Shown: one piece after another, positions 19,739-28,925 of the stretch
Layout of the letters: each line of letters begins with the position of its first letter
Numbering within the stretch: position 1 is the stretch's first letter
NCBI RefSeq assembly: GCF_007747445.1
Contig: NZ_CP036425.1
Location: 1,162,175-1,226,174, forward strand
Direction: 5' to 3'
Length of the DNA stretch: 64,000 bases
From: Poriferisphaera corsica
Lineage (GTDB): Bacteria; Planctomycetota; Phycisphaerae; Phycisphaerales; Phycisphaeraceae
Program-made: the position numbers and the translations under genes
Notes under the pieces: model-generated
Databases searched by the model: none
What the model saw: only the letters and a program-made list of their open reading frames with translations
What the model was told of the DNA's origin: nothing

Positions 19739-21397
19739 TTAAGCCCAAGCTTTATTGTGCTTACGCGTGCCGCACACATTTACCTCCATCCCTAACGCTT
19801 TCGCCATCGTTGCCTTCGTAAGCATGCATTGGTCTGCGGATTTTTCATCTTTCGCATAAGCAAAATGTGCGTGATTCGCTTGGTGCTTAGCCATGAGTTC
19901 ATTACGACTAACGCCGTATAGAATTGCATTCATGATCGGCCATTCCGCTGTCGTTTCTGTCCATCGTCTCTCTGTCTCCGCAATGGGTAGCTCAACTGCC
20001 TCACCGCGCCCAATATCCATTTTTAACTTCCCGCCTTCCATATAAATACGTGACCAGATAATCTCACCCGCCTTTGATATGCCACGTAATGTCGAACCGC
20101 CTAGCGGAAAGTACATAGCAGGTTGCCGCATACCATCCGACCCCTTCCAGCCTCCTTTATTATGCGTGGCTGGAACCGCTCCCGAAATCAACATCACCCA
20201 AACATATCCATCAACTGTCCCTGACTGATCCCAATCACCCCAACGGATATCATGCAACGTATTTTCAACCGGCTGCTTCAGCGTTTTGTGCACACGATAG
20301 GTCAACAAACTATCTAACCCCGCGCATTCATCAACTTCGTTAAAGCACTTAATCGGCTGTCCTTTAAACAGTACCCGTTTGCCATCTCTCGATTTAACAG
20401 GCGGCCGATCTGTTGTATTCATCGTGCCCTCAATCAGATCGGAAGCAGGCAGTAAATCCTTCAAACCTTGTTGATATTGGATGCCAATACAATCGCATCC
20501 AAAATCATCTGCTATGCGAGCTGCTGCAATGTACATTTTGCACTGAGCTAAAATCTGATTCTCCGTTAGCTCAGTTTTCTCATCACGACCTGTATGAAAA
20601 TGCATTCCCTTTTTGCGATACCACTCTCGAACTTCTTTAGCTTCCTTTTTGGTAACTTGCATTGTTTCGTAATACAACGCTGATTGGCTCATTCGTTCTT
20701 TAAAAACCCCAACCTCATTCAATAGTTTGTCGGGAATCATCGCATTAATCATCCCCATACACCCTTCATCGAAAATCCCCATAATCGCTTTTTGTTCCTT
20801 CAATTCACTTGCTAAGGCTGCACCAAGTTTTATCGTTTTTGAGGGCACCTTTAAACGTTCTAATTTATGAACATGCTTTAAACTATGTGTGCATTTTCCT
20901 GTTTCCAACCATTTCCTCAGTCGGCCTGTAAAATACTTATCCGAAAATTCTTCAGACCAAAGTGTCGAATATTCCACACCCATCTTAGTTAAGCTGCCAT
21001 TCAGATTCAGCATCCCTACTAATCCCGGCCATTGCCCCGACCAATTCGCAACCGTCAAGATCGGCCCCTGATGTGTAAGCAAGCCATGTGCAATATGATG
21101 CGAATATTGCCACACAGATTCCGCAACAATCAATGGCTGCTTCGGGTCGATTTTCCGAAAGATAGCCATCCCCATTTTCTGTGAACTGATAAAACCATGT
21201 TTCTCAACCGAATCATACTGATGTGCCCGTTTAATCTTAAACTTGCCATCCGAAACTTTGAGAACAGCTTTTTCAAGCTCTTGTTCCATTTTCTTTTGAG
21301 CAGCCCAGCAGTTCTGATTGGCAGATAGCCGTAAATCGCCATTCGCGATTAGTAAAACTTCTTTTTGTTTGATTCTTTGTGACTTTGCCTTCGCCAT
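19739..21397 (-). CDS. L-fucose/L-arabinose isomerase-like protein
   Basis: This 552-residue cytoplasmic protein resembles the fucose/arabinose isomerase fold. Its N-terminal region has PLIVAESVWQYSHHIAHGLLTHQGPILTVANWSGQWPGLVGMLN. The middle has IMGIFDEGCMGMINAMIPD and DDFGCDCIGIQYQQGLKDLLPASDLIEG, where metal and substrate residues would lie. The C-terminal beta domain has YFPLGGSTLRGISKAGEIIWSRIYMEGGKLKMDIGRGEAVELP. True isomerases interconvert an aldose and a ketose; this member is divergent, so the sugar is uncertain and activity is unproven. It has its own terminator and sits upstream of the glycosidase on the same strand. Confidence 0.7.
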   Translation of the reverse strand: MAKAKSQRIKQKEVLLIANGDLRLSANQNCWAAQKKMEQELEKAVLKVSDGKFKIKRAHQYDSVEKHGFISSQKMGMAIFRKIDPKQPLIVAESVWQYSHHIAHGLLTHQGPILTVANWSGQWPGLVGMLNLNGSLTKMGVEYSTLWSEEFSDKYFTGRLRKWLETGKCTHSLKHVHKLERLKVPSKTIKLGAALASELKEQKAIMGIFDEGCMGMINAMIPDKLLNEVGVFKERMSQSALYYETMQVTKKEAKEVREWYRKKGMHFHTGRDEKTELTENQILAQCKMYIAAARIADDFGCDCIGIQYQQGLKDLLPASDLIEGTMNTTDRPPVKSRDGKRVLFKGQPIKCFNEVDECAGLDSLLTYRVHKTLKQPVENTLHDIRWGDWDQSGTVDGYVWVMLISGAVPATHNKGGWKGSDGMRQPAMYFPLGGSTLRGISKAGEIIWSRIYMEGGKLKMDIGRGEAVELPIAETERRWTETTAEWPIMNAILYGVSRNELMAKHQANHAHFAYAKDEKSADQCMLTKATMAKALGMEVNVCGTRKHNKAWA

Positions 21398-21834
21398 TTC
21401 GATACCTCGATATTTGCGGAATCTCTCTGCGTCAGATGTGACCCGATTGTGTTTAATGATCCACCCAATGCGGCTCGTAACAAATAATGCTTACGTACAT
21501 GCGCGACACCAAATGAAATACTTGCAGCGCACTTCAACCAAAATATAGATCGTCAGTATGAATGGTTAGTAGGGAAATATCTGAGTATTCGAGCGTTATA
21601 GCGCCCATAGATAGGCAGGCTCGAACGATCCATACGCATCTGACCCTTACATCATTGTGCAAAACGGTTGAATGTCGTTGTTATCAGAAAATTGCTTCCC
21701 GGATAAAATCCTGGAATTTTATCAGCCCCCCACTGTTATGTCACGATATTCGCTTGAGCGAAGCCTCATTTTCGTGTTCAGCCTCAACCACGATATGATG
21801 TTGTATCCCCCGTTCAATAGCGCGGCAACAGAAT
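21398..21834. other. Gene-free spacer between divergent genes
   Basis: This holds the promoters of uvrC (right) and the isomerase-like gene (left). The only notable structure is an inverted repeat, GATAAAAT / ATTTTATC, at 21702-21723, about 110 bases before uvrC. I see no gene. Confidence 0.5.
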
Positions 21835-23169
21835 ATGAAAGAACTGCGATCCAAACTCAAAGAGCTTCATAAAAAAGCGCGGGCGCTCCCCAAAGTGCCC
21901 GGCGTCTATCTCATGAAAGACGACAAGGGTCGCGTTATCTACGTTGGTAAAGCAACACGGCTAGCCGATCGTGTTTCCAGTTACTTTCTCAAGTCCACCG
22001 ACCTCGGCCCACACAAGCAGCGAATGCTCAATATCGTCGATGATTTTGAGACCATCGAATGTGAGGGCGAATGGGAAGCGCTTCTTGCTGAAAACCGACT
22101 CATCAAAGATCTGCATCCCAAGTTCAACGTTCGCCTTACCGACGGTAAAACCTACCCCTACCTCGTCATCACTATGAGCGATGACTTCCCCGGCGTTTTT
22201 ATCACACGCGAGCCCGGCTCCCCCGAATTCAAAGGCTCCAAAGTTTTTGGCCCGTTCACCAACGCATATGCGCTCCGAGAAGCTATGCAGATCATGCAGC
22301 GCATCTTTAAATTCCGCACCTGTCATCTTGATATCAAAGATGACGATGAAACCAAAAAATATTTCCGTCCCTGCCTTCTCTATCCCATCAAGCAATGCAC
22401 CGCTCCCTGTGGCGCCAAAATCAGCAAAGACGAGTATCGCAAAGATATTCAGCACTTCATCCGCTTCCTCGAATCCAAACGTTCTGTCATGCTCCGCGAG
22501 ATGCGTGAAGAGATGGAGTATGCCTCGAAGAACCTTGATTTCGAGCAGGCTGCAATTTTGCGTGACCAGATTAAGGCCATTGAAAAACTTGAAGAACGAG
22601 GCAAAATGTCGCAAGGTTGGCAACCCGAATCCGAATCCTTTTACGGCGATCCCAAAAAAGGTATCGAATCACTTTCCAAGACCCTCGGCCTCTCAGAGCC
22701 TGTTCGTTGTATGGAGGCCATCGACATCGCTCATCTGCAAGGTAACGAAACCGTCGGCTCAAAAGTTTGCTTCGTAGATGGTCGTCCTCTTAAAAATCAG
22801 TACCGTCGCTACAAAATCAAAACTGCGAAAAATGACGACTATACATCGATTAGGGAAGTTGTCTCGCGTCGGTATCGTGAAGCAGGGCAGGGCCACGAAC
22901 TCTACCCCGATGTTATTCTCATCGACGGTGGGCTTGGCCAACTCCATGCCGCACTCGAAGCGTTCCAAGATCTTGACATCAAACCCCCAATGGTGATTTC
23001 GCTTGCCAAAAAAGAAGAACTCATTTACACCCAAGCCAAATCCGAACCCATCAAACTTAGTCGCAACAATGCCGGCCTCAAACTCTGCCAAGCAATTCGT
23101 GACGAAGCACACCGCTTCGCACAGCACTATCACCACATCCTTCGACGAAAACGCGTCATCGGCGAATAA
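21835..23169 (+). CDS. uvrC: Excinuclease ABC subunit C, shortened form
   Basis: This 444-residue UvrC makes the dual incisions of nucleotide excision repair. The GIY-YIG nuclease domain (residues 18-100, VPGVYLMKDDKGRVIYVGKA) makes the 3' cut, the UVR helix pair (225-252) binds UvrB, and the RNase H-like domain (292-440) makes the 5' cut. Its catalytic residues are visible at Asp297 (DIAH), Asp364 (IDGG) and His426 (RDEAHRF). Compared with the usual 600 or so residues, about 110 between UVR and the nuclease core and the C-terminal helix-hairpin-helix pair are absent, although the frame is intact. It may depend on other factors for DNA binding. The phosphoesterase gene follows 43 bases downstream. 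Confidence 0.93.
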   Translation: MKELRSKLKELHKKARALPKVPGVYLMKDDKGRVIYVGKATRLADRVSSYFLKSTDLGPHKQRMLNIVDDFETIECEGEWEALLAENRLIKDLHPKFNVRLTDGKTYPYLVITMSDDFPGVFITREPGSPEFKGSKVFGPFTNAYALREAMQIMQRIFKFRTCHLDIKDDDETKKYFRPCLLYPIKQCTAPCGAKISKDEYRKDIQHFIRFLESKRSVMLREMREEMEYASKNLDFEQAAILRDQIKAIEKLEERGKMSQGWQPESESFYGDPKKGIESLSKTLGLSEPVRCMEAIDIAHLQGNETVGSKVCFVDGRPLKNQYRRYKIKTAKNDDYTSIREVVSRRYREAGQGHELYPDVILIDGGLGQLHAALEAFQDLDIKPPMVISLAKKEELIYTQAKSEPIKLSRNNAGLKLCQAIRDEAHRFAQHYHHILRRKRVIGE

Positions 23170-23212
23170 TCCGGAATCGCATGTTCTATATTCGTGACAT
23201 AATTTTCGGATT

Positions 23213-24169
23213 ATGCAGATTACGCCAGCCCTGAATTCTGCAATTGCAACAACATCTAATATCACGTCGAAACCATACCACGACCCCGCCGATAAATCCT
23301 TCATGAGTGATGAACGCAGGATCCTGATTCTTTCTGACACACACATGGGACACCCAAAGGCTGCCGTGTGGGGCCCCAAAGCACTCCGCAATCTTTGGCA
23401 GCGGGCACGGGCAACCGATCTCATTATCAACGGTGATATCGCTGAACTACATCATCCCAAGTTTCGCGCGAGTGCAGCAAAGCAAGTCGTTGATTTACAA
23501 AATCTCTGCCAAGATGACGGTGTTAAGATCACACTACTTTCTGGAAATCACGACCCACACCTCACCGATCAACGCCATCTATCTCTCAACCAAGGTGAAG
23601 TTTTCATGACTCACGGCGACATCATTCATCCCGCCATCTCACCCTGGAATAACTACGCTAAACACCTTCAAGAAATCCGAGATCACGCCTATCAATCGCT
23701 TAGTGATCAGCACGAGAATGCTTTTCAAGCACAATCAAAATCCGCTCAACACGCATCACATCTCAAATGGAACGAAATTGCCTCCGATGGTGAAACTATT
23801 CAATTTTCTCGTATCGGTAAATTCGAGAAGCGTTTTTCTGAAGCGTTCAAAGTGATGTGGTACTGGCATCGAATTCCCCGTATGGCCGCCGATTTTGCCG
23901 CCAAGTATGTTCCCGAATCCCGTTTCTTTATTTTTGGCCATATCCATCGTGCCGGCATCTGGGAGTCACACGGCCGCATCATCATCAACACCGGCTCCTT
24001 CGACTTCCCCAAACAACCTCGCGCCGTTGTCATTAAGCGCAATCAACTCTCTGTTTGGAAACTCAAACGCCAGAACATGATCTACGACTTCGCCGCTGAA
24101 CCACTTCGCAAATGGGACCTGAATAATATTCAAATCTCCAAAGTGGGTGACGGCTTGCACGCAGCATAA
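23213..24169 (+). CDS. Metallophosphoesterase (LpxH-like calcineurin fold)
   Basis: This 318-residue enzyme has the full calcineurin-type metal motif set: SDTHMGH near residue 43 (D-x-H), NGDIAE (GD), SGNHDPH (GNHD), THGD, and FGHIHRAG (GHxH) near residue 245. The overall layout resembles LpxH-like UDP-diacylglucosamine hydrolases, but a helical insertion of about 80 residues (QEIRDHAYQSLSDQHENAFQAQ...) lies between THGD and GHIH. The start is uncertain: ATG at 23303 would begin right before the catalytic core. It lies 43 bases after uvrC on the same strand. The substrate could be a lipid precursor or a nucleotide; this is not settled by sequence. Confidence 0.8.
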   Translation: MQITPALNSAIATTSNITSKPYHDPADKSFMSDERRILILSDTHMGHPKAAVWGPKALRNLWQRARATDLIINGDIAELHHPKFRASAAKQVVDLQNLCQDDGVKITLLSGNHDPHLTDQRHLSLNQGEVFMTHGDIIHPAISPWNNYAKHLQEIRDHAYQSLSDQHENAFQAQSKSAQHASHLKWNEIASDGETIQFSRIGKFEKRFSEAFKVMWYWHRIPRMAADFAAKYVPESRFFIFGHIHRAGIWESHGRIIINTGSFDFPKQPRAVVIKRNQLSVWKLKRQNMIYDFAAEPLRKWDLNNIQISKVGDGLHAA

Positions 24170-24178
24170 ACAATGTTC

Positions 24179-25222
24179 TTAACCATACTCAAACGGCTTC
24201 CGTCTACGGTCATGCTTCACCGCTACTTGTTCATGCCTGCGGCAGGATGCCTTAATCGATCGCTGCGCATAATGTACGACCCCATACACCACCATCACAG
24301 CCCCTACCGCAATGATCGGTTCCGTCGTATCAAATGCAAATCGACCAGATACATTCATCAGCAACTGCATCGCATAAGCAATCCCAGCAACCACAGCCAG
24401 AGTGAGCGTCGCATGGCTATCTACGCGCTTCGATTGAATCAATATCAAAAGTAATAATCCGACGACGGCATATACCACAAAGCTACTACCGATCAAAACA
24501 GCCGAGACATCATACGGCTGCAAATAATAAGCATAAAATGGCATCTCACTAAGCCGTCCATCACCAGCATGATCCATGAGATAGTCAACTAATTTTGCAT
24601 GAAGCATCAACAAACTCAGCACCAGCACCGTTCCAGCAATCACTAAACGCAGCAGATACGTACGACGCACTTCAACATCTAATCGCAATCGTGCCCACCA
24701 TATATAAAGCTTAAAGGCAAGTACTGATCGCAATTGATTCAAACGTGCGCCACACATCGCCCCAACAATTCCGCCTAAAGAATTACTCAACCAATCGTTC
24801 AAGGATCCGACCCGCCAACCGCTCAGCGTCTGTAAACTCTCCACGCAATAACTAAGTCCGATCGTAACAAACATCGCCACACTAATCTGTAGCCACCATT
24901 GCCCAAATACTCGCCTCATCGCCAGCCGTACCAACACACCAAACGGTATATACATCAGCACATTGATACCCCAATCACTCAACCAACCCGCGACACCGAG
25001 TCGTGAGAAACTACCAGAACCGCTTCGCCAAACGGGCATGCTTCCCATCGCAATCAAAACCCGATCAATATTCAACTCCCCCAAGTCAAATGGAAGCAGC
25101 GATCCGTAGATCAGCAACACCCCATATACCAATGCTACAACCCATGGCCGCATCCATAGTGCCGTCGTATCTGCAGTATCTTTACCACCACCAAATAATT
25201 CAGTTGGCACAACTTCCTTCAC
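24179..25222 (-). CDS. VanZ-family membrane protein
   Basis: This 347-residue protein has about eight membrane segments. The N-terminal half carries the VanZ-like core: YGSLLPFD, INVLMYIPFGVLVRLAMRR, IGLSYCVESLQTLSGWRVGSLNDWLSNSLGGIVGA. VanZ itself gives low-level teicoplanin resistance, but most family members have unknown roles in the envelope. The second half adds four or more hydrophobic helices and a basic tail (RSIKASCRRHEQVAVKHDRRRKP). It converges with the phosphoesterase gene, only nine bases apart, without an evident terminator. Function beyond the family name is unknown. Confidence 0.8.
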   Translation of the reverse strand: MKEVVPTELFGGGKDTADTTALWMRPWVVALVYGVLLIYGSLLPFDLGELNIDRVLIAMGSMPVWRSGSGSFSRLGVAGWLSDWGINVLMYIPFGVLVRLAMRRVFGQWWLQISVAMFVTIGLSYCVESLQTLSGWRVGSLNDWLSNSLGGIVGAMCGARLNQLRSVLAFKLYIWWARLRLDVEVRRTYLLRLVIAGTVLVLSLLMLHAKLVDYLMDHAGDGRLSEMPFYAYYLQPYDVSAVLIGSSFVVYAVVGLLLLILIQSKRVDSHATLTLAVVAGIAYAMQLLMNVSGRFAFDTTEPIIAVGAVMVVYGVVHYAQRSIKASCRRHEQVAVKHDRRRKPFEYG

Positions 25223-25382
25223 TTCAAAGCCTCCTCCCGAAATCTACATTACGTCCTGCTACCTTACGACCAAATCTCATCACGATCCATTTCATCCCCA
25301 AACCTCTCGTCACGCAATCCGTATAATCACTACAACACCACGAAACAAAACCCGCTACACAGCTTCATCAACGATAGCGATC

Positions 25383-25700
25383 ATGACCGAATCACCACAC
25401 ATCATCACCCAGCCAGACGACACGACACTTCTTGTTCGCATCAAAGTTGTCCCCAATGCCAGCCGCACCAAAATCGTTGGCCGACTCGGTGATCGTATTA
25501 AAATCGCTGTCGCGGCCCCTCCAGAAGCCGGCAAAGCCAATAAGCAGATCATCGCACTACTCGCCAAAACGCTAAAACTTCCCAAAAAACAGATTGAAAT
25601 AGACACCGGCCACACCCAGCCTCAAAAAACCATACGCATCAATACCCTCACGCCAGCCACGGCGCATGATCTCCTGAAATCGCACCTCAAAACCAAATGA
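25383..25700 (+). CDS. DUF167 / UPF0235 (YggU-like) protein
   Basis: This 105-residue protein matches the small DUF167 family: LLVRIKVVPNASRTKIVGRLGDRIKIAVAAPPEAGKANKQIIALLAKTLKLPKKQIEI. The PPExGKAN motif is diagnostic. The family fold is known but its biochemical role is not. Its end overlaps by four bases an upstream in-frame extension of the deacetylase-like gene; the true start of that gene lies 77 bases downstream. Co-transcription of the pair is likely. Confidence 0.88.
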   Translation: MTESPHIITQPDDTTLLVRIKVVPNASRTKIVGRLGDRIKIAVAAPPEAGKANKQIIALLAKTLKLPKKQIEIDTGHTQPQKTIRINTLTPATAHDLLKSHLKTK

Positions 25701-25777
25701 TTAAGTGTGTAATAGCCAATGTCAGCAGCATAGAAATTGATCATTCTCAAAATCTTGCGATCCCGTATAATGCCCCC

Positions 25778-26764
25778 ATGAGGACGGGACTAGTCTACAA
25801 CGATCAATTCTTGGAACACGACACCGGCCCCGGCCATCCGGAACGCCCCGATCGTCTGTGCGCCATCATCGATAAACTCAAACAGCAGCACATCTACGAG
25901 CAACTCATCCCCATCCCCTTTGACCCAATCAACATTGATCAAGTCCATCGCCTGCATGATCCCGCCTATACGCAGCGTCTTCATGAAGCATGCCAATCTG
26001 GCTTGCGCTTTATTGACTCAGACGATTCCTCCATCTCATCACGCAGTTACGATATCGCACTCCTCGCAGCAGGTGGCGTGCTCGCCGCCGTCGACGCTAT
26101 CATGGCCGGTAACATTGCCCAAGCATTCTGCGCCATCCGTCCGCCCGGGCACCACGCCGAGTATGCACAATCAATGGGCTTTTGTTTTTTCAACAACATT
26201 GCCTTGGCCGCAGACTATCTAACCGATAGATATGGCCTTGATCGTGTTGCTATTGTCGATTTTGACGTTCACCATGGCAATGGCACTCAGCATCTTCTCG
26301 AAAATCGATCCGATATCCTCGTGATCAATATTCATCAACATCCCTCAACTCTATATCCCGGCACAGGCTTTGCATACGAAGAAGGAAAAGAGCAAGGAAC
26401 TGGTTTTACACTTAATCTCCCCCTTCAACCCGGTGCCGAATTTACCGATTATCGCCAAATCTTTATTCATAAAATCGTGCCTAAGCTCAATGAATTCAAA
26501 CCTCAGTTTCTCCTTCTTTCTGCCGGCTTCGATGCCTCCAAGGATGACCCACTGGCCAGCATGAATCTCGCCCCATCCGATTTTTCATGGATCACCAACA
26601 CCCTAAAACAGATCGCCGCAAGGCACGCCGATCATCGTCTCCTTTCAGTTCTTGAAGGTGGCTACGATCTGCGATCACTTGCCGAGTGTGCTGCCGCTCA
26701 CGTTCAGTCGCTTCTCGATGATCCTGAAGATAACACCATTATGAAAATGAAGGCTGGCTTTTAA
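25778..26764 (+). CDS. Histone deacetylase / acetoin utilisation family hydrolase
   Basis: This zinc-dependent amidohydrolase of 328 residues belongs to the arginase/deacetylase fold. Motifs in order: GPGHPERPDRL at the start, RPPGHHAE (active-site His pair), FCFFNNIALAADYL, VDFDVHHGNGTQ (metal Asp and His), HQHPSTLYPGTG, and LSAGFDASKDDPLA (second metal Asp). Bacterial members deacetylate acetylpolyamines, acetyl-lysine or acetoin-related substrates. I chose ATG at 25778 because the residues after it match the family N-terminus; the longer frame adds 27 atypical residues. It follows DUF167 closely. The assignment is secure at family level; the substrate is unknown. Confidence 0.92.
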   Translation: MRTGLVYNDQFLEHDTGPGHPERPDRLCAIIDKLKQQHIYEQLIPIPFDPINIDQVHRLHDPAYTQRLHEACQSGLRFIDSDDSSISSRSYDIALLAAGGVLAAVDAIMAGNIAQAFCAIRPPGHHAEYAQSMGFCFFNNIALAADYLTDRYGLDRVAIVDFDVHHGNGTQHLLENRSDILVINIHQHPSTLYPGTGFAYEEGKEQGTGFTLNLPLQPGAEFTDYRQIFIHKIVPKLNEFKPQFLLLSAGFDASKDDPLASMNLAPSDFSWITNTLKQIAARHADHRLLSVLEGGYDLRSLAECAAAHVQSLLDDPEDNTIMKMKAGF

Positions 26765-26886
26765 TTCGTGTTACCCAATACCGCTCACACACCCAACCCC
26801 TCAATCAACTTATTACTCGCAACCACTGCTCCCATCCCCTACAATATCCCGCCCGACCAATCCCATATTATTTTTATAGGTCACAC

Positions 26887-27345
26887 ATGACACAACCGCC
26901 AAACAACAGTGATGAATGGTACAAAGATGGCCTCTCCTTCGAGTGCTCGCTCTGCGGTAATTGTTGCACCGGTGCTCCTGGCTTCGTCTGGTTCAATGAG
27001 CAGGAAGCTGACGAGATGGCCACCATACTCAATATCGACGCACCAACGTTCCTCGAAAAATACGCACACAAAAAATTTGGCCGTTGGACACTCAACGAAG
27101 TTAAAAACGAAAAAAGACAATACGACTGTGTATTCCTAATCGATCTTCCCGGCGGACAACGCGGTTGCAAACTGTATAAATCTCGGCCTACCCAATGCCG
27201 AACCTGGCCCTTCTGGCCGGAAAACCTCAAATCATCTAGGACATGGAAAAACGCAGCCAAAACATGCCCCGGCATGCGCCGTGTCGACGCCAATTTTTAC
27301 CCCGTTGAAGACATCCGTATCATCCTCAATCAAAATGAGTTCTAA
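26887..27345 (+). CDS. YkgJ family cysteine-cluster protein (first copy)
   Basis: This 152-residue protein has the YkgJ/CxxCxxCC pattern: FECSLCGNCCTGAPGFVW near residue 19, then CVFL and a C-terminal GCKLYKSRPTQCRTWPFWP. The eight or so Cys residues are expected to bind a metal, zinc or an iron-sulfur cluster. The family function is unknown. AGG lies six bases before the ATG. A second, longer YkgJ protein follows 21 bases downstream, so the two are probably co-transcribed and may work together. Confidence 0.88.
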   Translation: MTQPPNNSDEWYKDGLSFECSLCGNCCTGAPGFVWFNEQEADEMATILNIDAPTFLEKYAHKKFGRWTLNEVKNEKRQYDCVFLIDLPGGQRGCKLYKSRPTQCRTWPFWPENLKSSRTWKNAAKTCPGMRRVDANFYPVEDIRIILNQNEF

Positions 27346-27366
27346 TCATCGGATAGTGACAACAAC

Positions 27367-27963
27367 ATGATGCAACCACACAATAACTTCCTTTCGACTC
27401 GTGACCTTTGGCAGCGTTGGTATCACGCAGCCTCAACCCCCGAAGTTACCGCATCGCTCCTTGATTTGTACAACCAGCTCGCCGACCGTATCAAACAGCA
27501 AAATGCTGCCTGCCTCGCTTCCGGTAAATGCTGTAAATTCGAAACCTATGGCCACCGCCTCTACGTCACAGGATTCGAAATCGCTTTCGTCCTTCATCAA
27601 CTCATCCATCACCCCATGTCACCCGAAAGTGCAGATGACAATTGCGAGCAACCCGCTAAATCTAACAATCACTCCCTCAATGTACTCAACGGCGCAGCTC
27701 AATCACTAGCATCTGACAACACCCCCATTGATGGCTGTGTTTATCAAATCGACGGCCTCTGTTCCATCCATCCGATCCGTCCGCTTGGCTGCCGCATTTA
27801 TTTCTGCGACCAGCAACTTCAAGATTGGCAGAACGATCTTTACGAAGAGTTCCTTAAGAAACTGCAAGAAGTCCATATGCAATACGAGATCCCGTATCGC
27901 TACGTCGAATGGCGCACCAGCCTCGCCGAAGCCTCAGAATATATCCAATCTGAATCCGCTTAA
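27367..27963 (+). CDS. YkgJ family cysteine-cluster protein (second copy)
   Basis: This 198-residue paralogue of the gene just upstream has CLASGKCCKFETYGHRLYVTGFE (about residues 52-74) and GCVYQIDGLCSIHPIRPLGCRIYFCD (about 126-150), which place the conserved Cys residues. A Ser/Asn-rich insertion (SPESADDNCEQPAKSNNHSLN) separates the halves. The start codon has no clear ribosome site, in keeping with translational coupling to the upstream gene. The metal-binding role is inferred from Cys spacing; the function is unknown. Confidence 0.86.
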   Translation: MMQPHNNFLSTRDLWQRWYHAASTPEVTASLLDLYNQLADRIKQQNAACLASGKCCKFETYGHRLYVTGFEIAFVLHQLIHHPMSPESADDNCEQPAKSNNHSLNVLNGAAQSLASDNTPIDGCVYQIDGLCSIHPIRPLGCRIYFCDQQLQDWQNDLYEEFLKKLQEVHMQYEIPYRYVEWRTSLAEASEYIQSESA

Positions 27964-27997
27964 ATCGCAGCAGCAATCTAAAGCTAACAAAACATAA

Positions 27998-28019
27998 AAC
28001 CCCTGCTTTTACAGGGGTA
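27998..28019. terminator. Terminator between convergent YkgJ and ABC genes
   Basis: The stem ACCCCTG / CAGGGGT lies between a rightward and a leftward operon. The leftward reading ends in TTTTA. Confidence 0.7.
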
Positions 28020-28064
28020 CACACACATTCACATCACTTCATCTCTTGGCAGCCAGTTTAATCT

Positions 28065-28925
28065 TTAACCCTTCACTGCTCCCAATTGAATCCCTGCAAC
28101 CAACTGTTTTTGCATCGCAACAAACAGAATAATCAGTGGTACAACTGACATCGTAACCGCCGCCATCAACAAATTCGTTTCCGAACTCGATGCCGATTCA
28201 AACGATAAAATCCCGATCGGCAATGTATATTTATGTTCACTCTTCAGCATGACCAGCGGCCAGAAAAAGCTGTGATACGTCCCCATAAAAGTGAAGATCG
28301 TCAACGTTACTAGCCCCGGACGCGATAGAGGCAATATCACATCCCAATACACTCGCCACTTACTTGCGCCGTCAATCTCTGCCGCCTCATCTAAACTGGT
28401 CGGAATAGAGAGCATAAACTGCCGCAACATAAACGTTCCAAACGCCGAGAATGCTGCTGGCAAAATCAGCCCCGCTAATGAATTGACCAGCCCCAATGAA
28501 ATCATGATCTGAAAGTTTGGGATCATCAACACCAGTCCCGGCAACATCATCGTTGCCAGATAAACAAAAAAGACCTTGTCACGTCCCGGCCACTGCAATC
28601 GCGAAAAACTATACGCTGCCAGCGAACTGGTAAAGACCTGCAAAAACGTCACCCAGCACGCAATAAAAATACTATTCCAATAGAACGTCCCGAACGGGAT
28701 CACCTCGAAAACCCTGGCGTAATTTCCCAAATGCCAACCTGCCTCGCCCGGCAACCAGCTCGCACTACTCACCTCGCTTAGGCTCTTTAAGCTCGTCAGC
28801 ACCATCCAGACAAATGGCAAAATCAGCGTAAAACTGATCCCCGCCAGCAACAGATGCAGCAACGACGCCCCCATAAACTTCTGGCGGTCTCGCACTAAAC
28901 CATGTTTCGCATTAATCGTTGACAT
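28065..28925 (-). CDS. Carbohydrate ABC transporter permease, MalG type
   Basis: This 286-residue inner-membrane permease has six predicted helices. The EAA loop that contacts the ATPase is clear: LDEAAEIDGASKWRVYWDVILPLSRPG. Other family marks are PFVWMVLTSLKS near the start and FTFMGTYHSFFWPLV near residue 225. It is the second permease of a sugar importer with the two genes upstream. The ATG at 28925 overlaps the upstream gene's end by 14 bases, showing tight coupling. The solute is likely an oligosaccharide, judged from the family only. Confidence 0.93.
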   Translation of the reverse strand: MSTINAKHGLVRDRQKFMGASLLHLLLAGISFTLILPFVWMVLTSLKSLSEVSSASWLPGEAGWHLGNYARVFEVIPFGTFYWNSIFIACWVTFLQVFTSSLAAYSFSRLQWPGRDKVFFVYLATMMLPGLVLMIPNFQIMISLGLVNSLAGLILPAAFSAFGTFMLRQFMLSIPTSLDEAAEIDGASKWRVYWDVILPLSRPGLVTLTIFTFMGTYHSFFWPLVMLKSEHKYTLPIGILSFESASSSETNLLMAAVTMSVVPLIILFVAMQKQLVAGIQLGAVKG

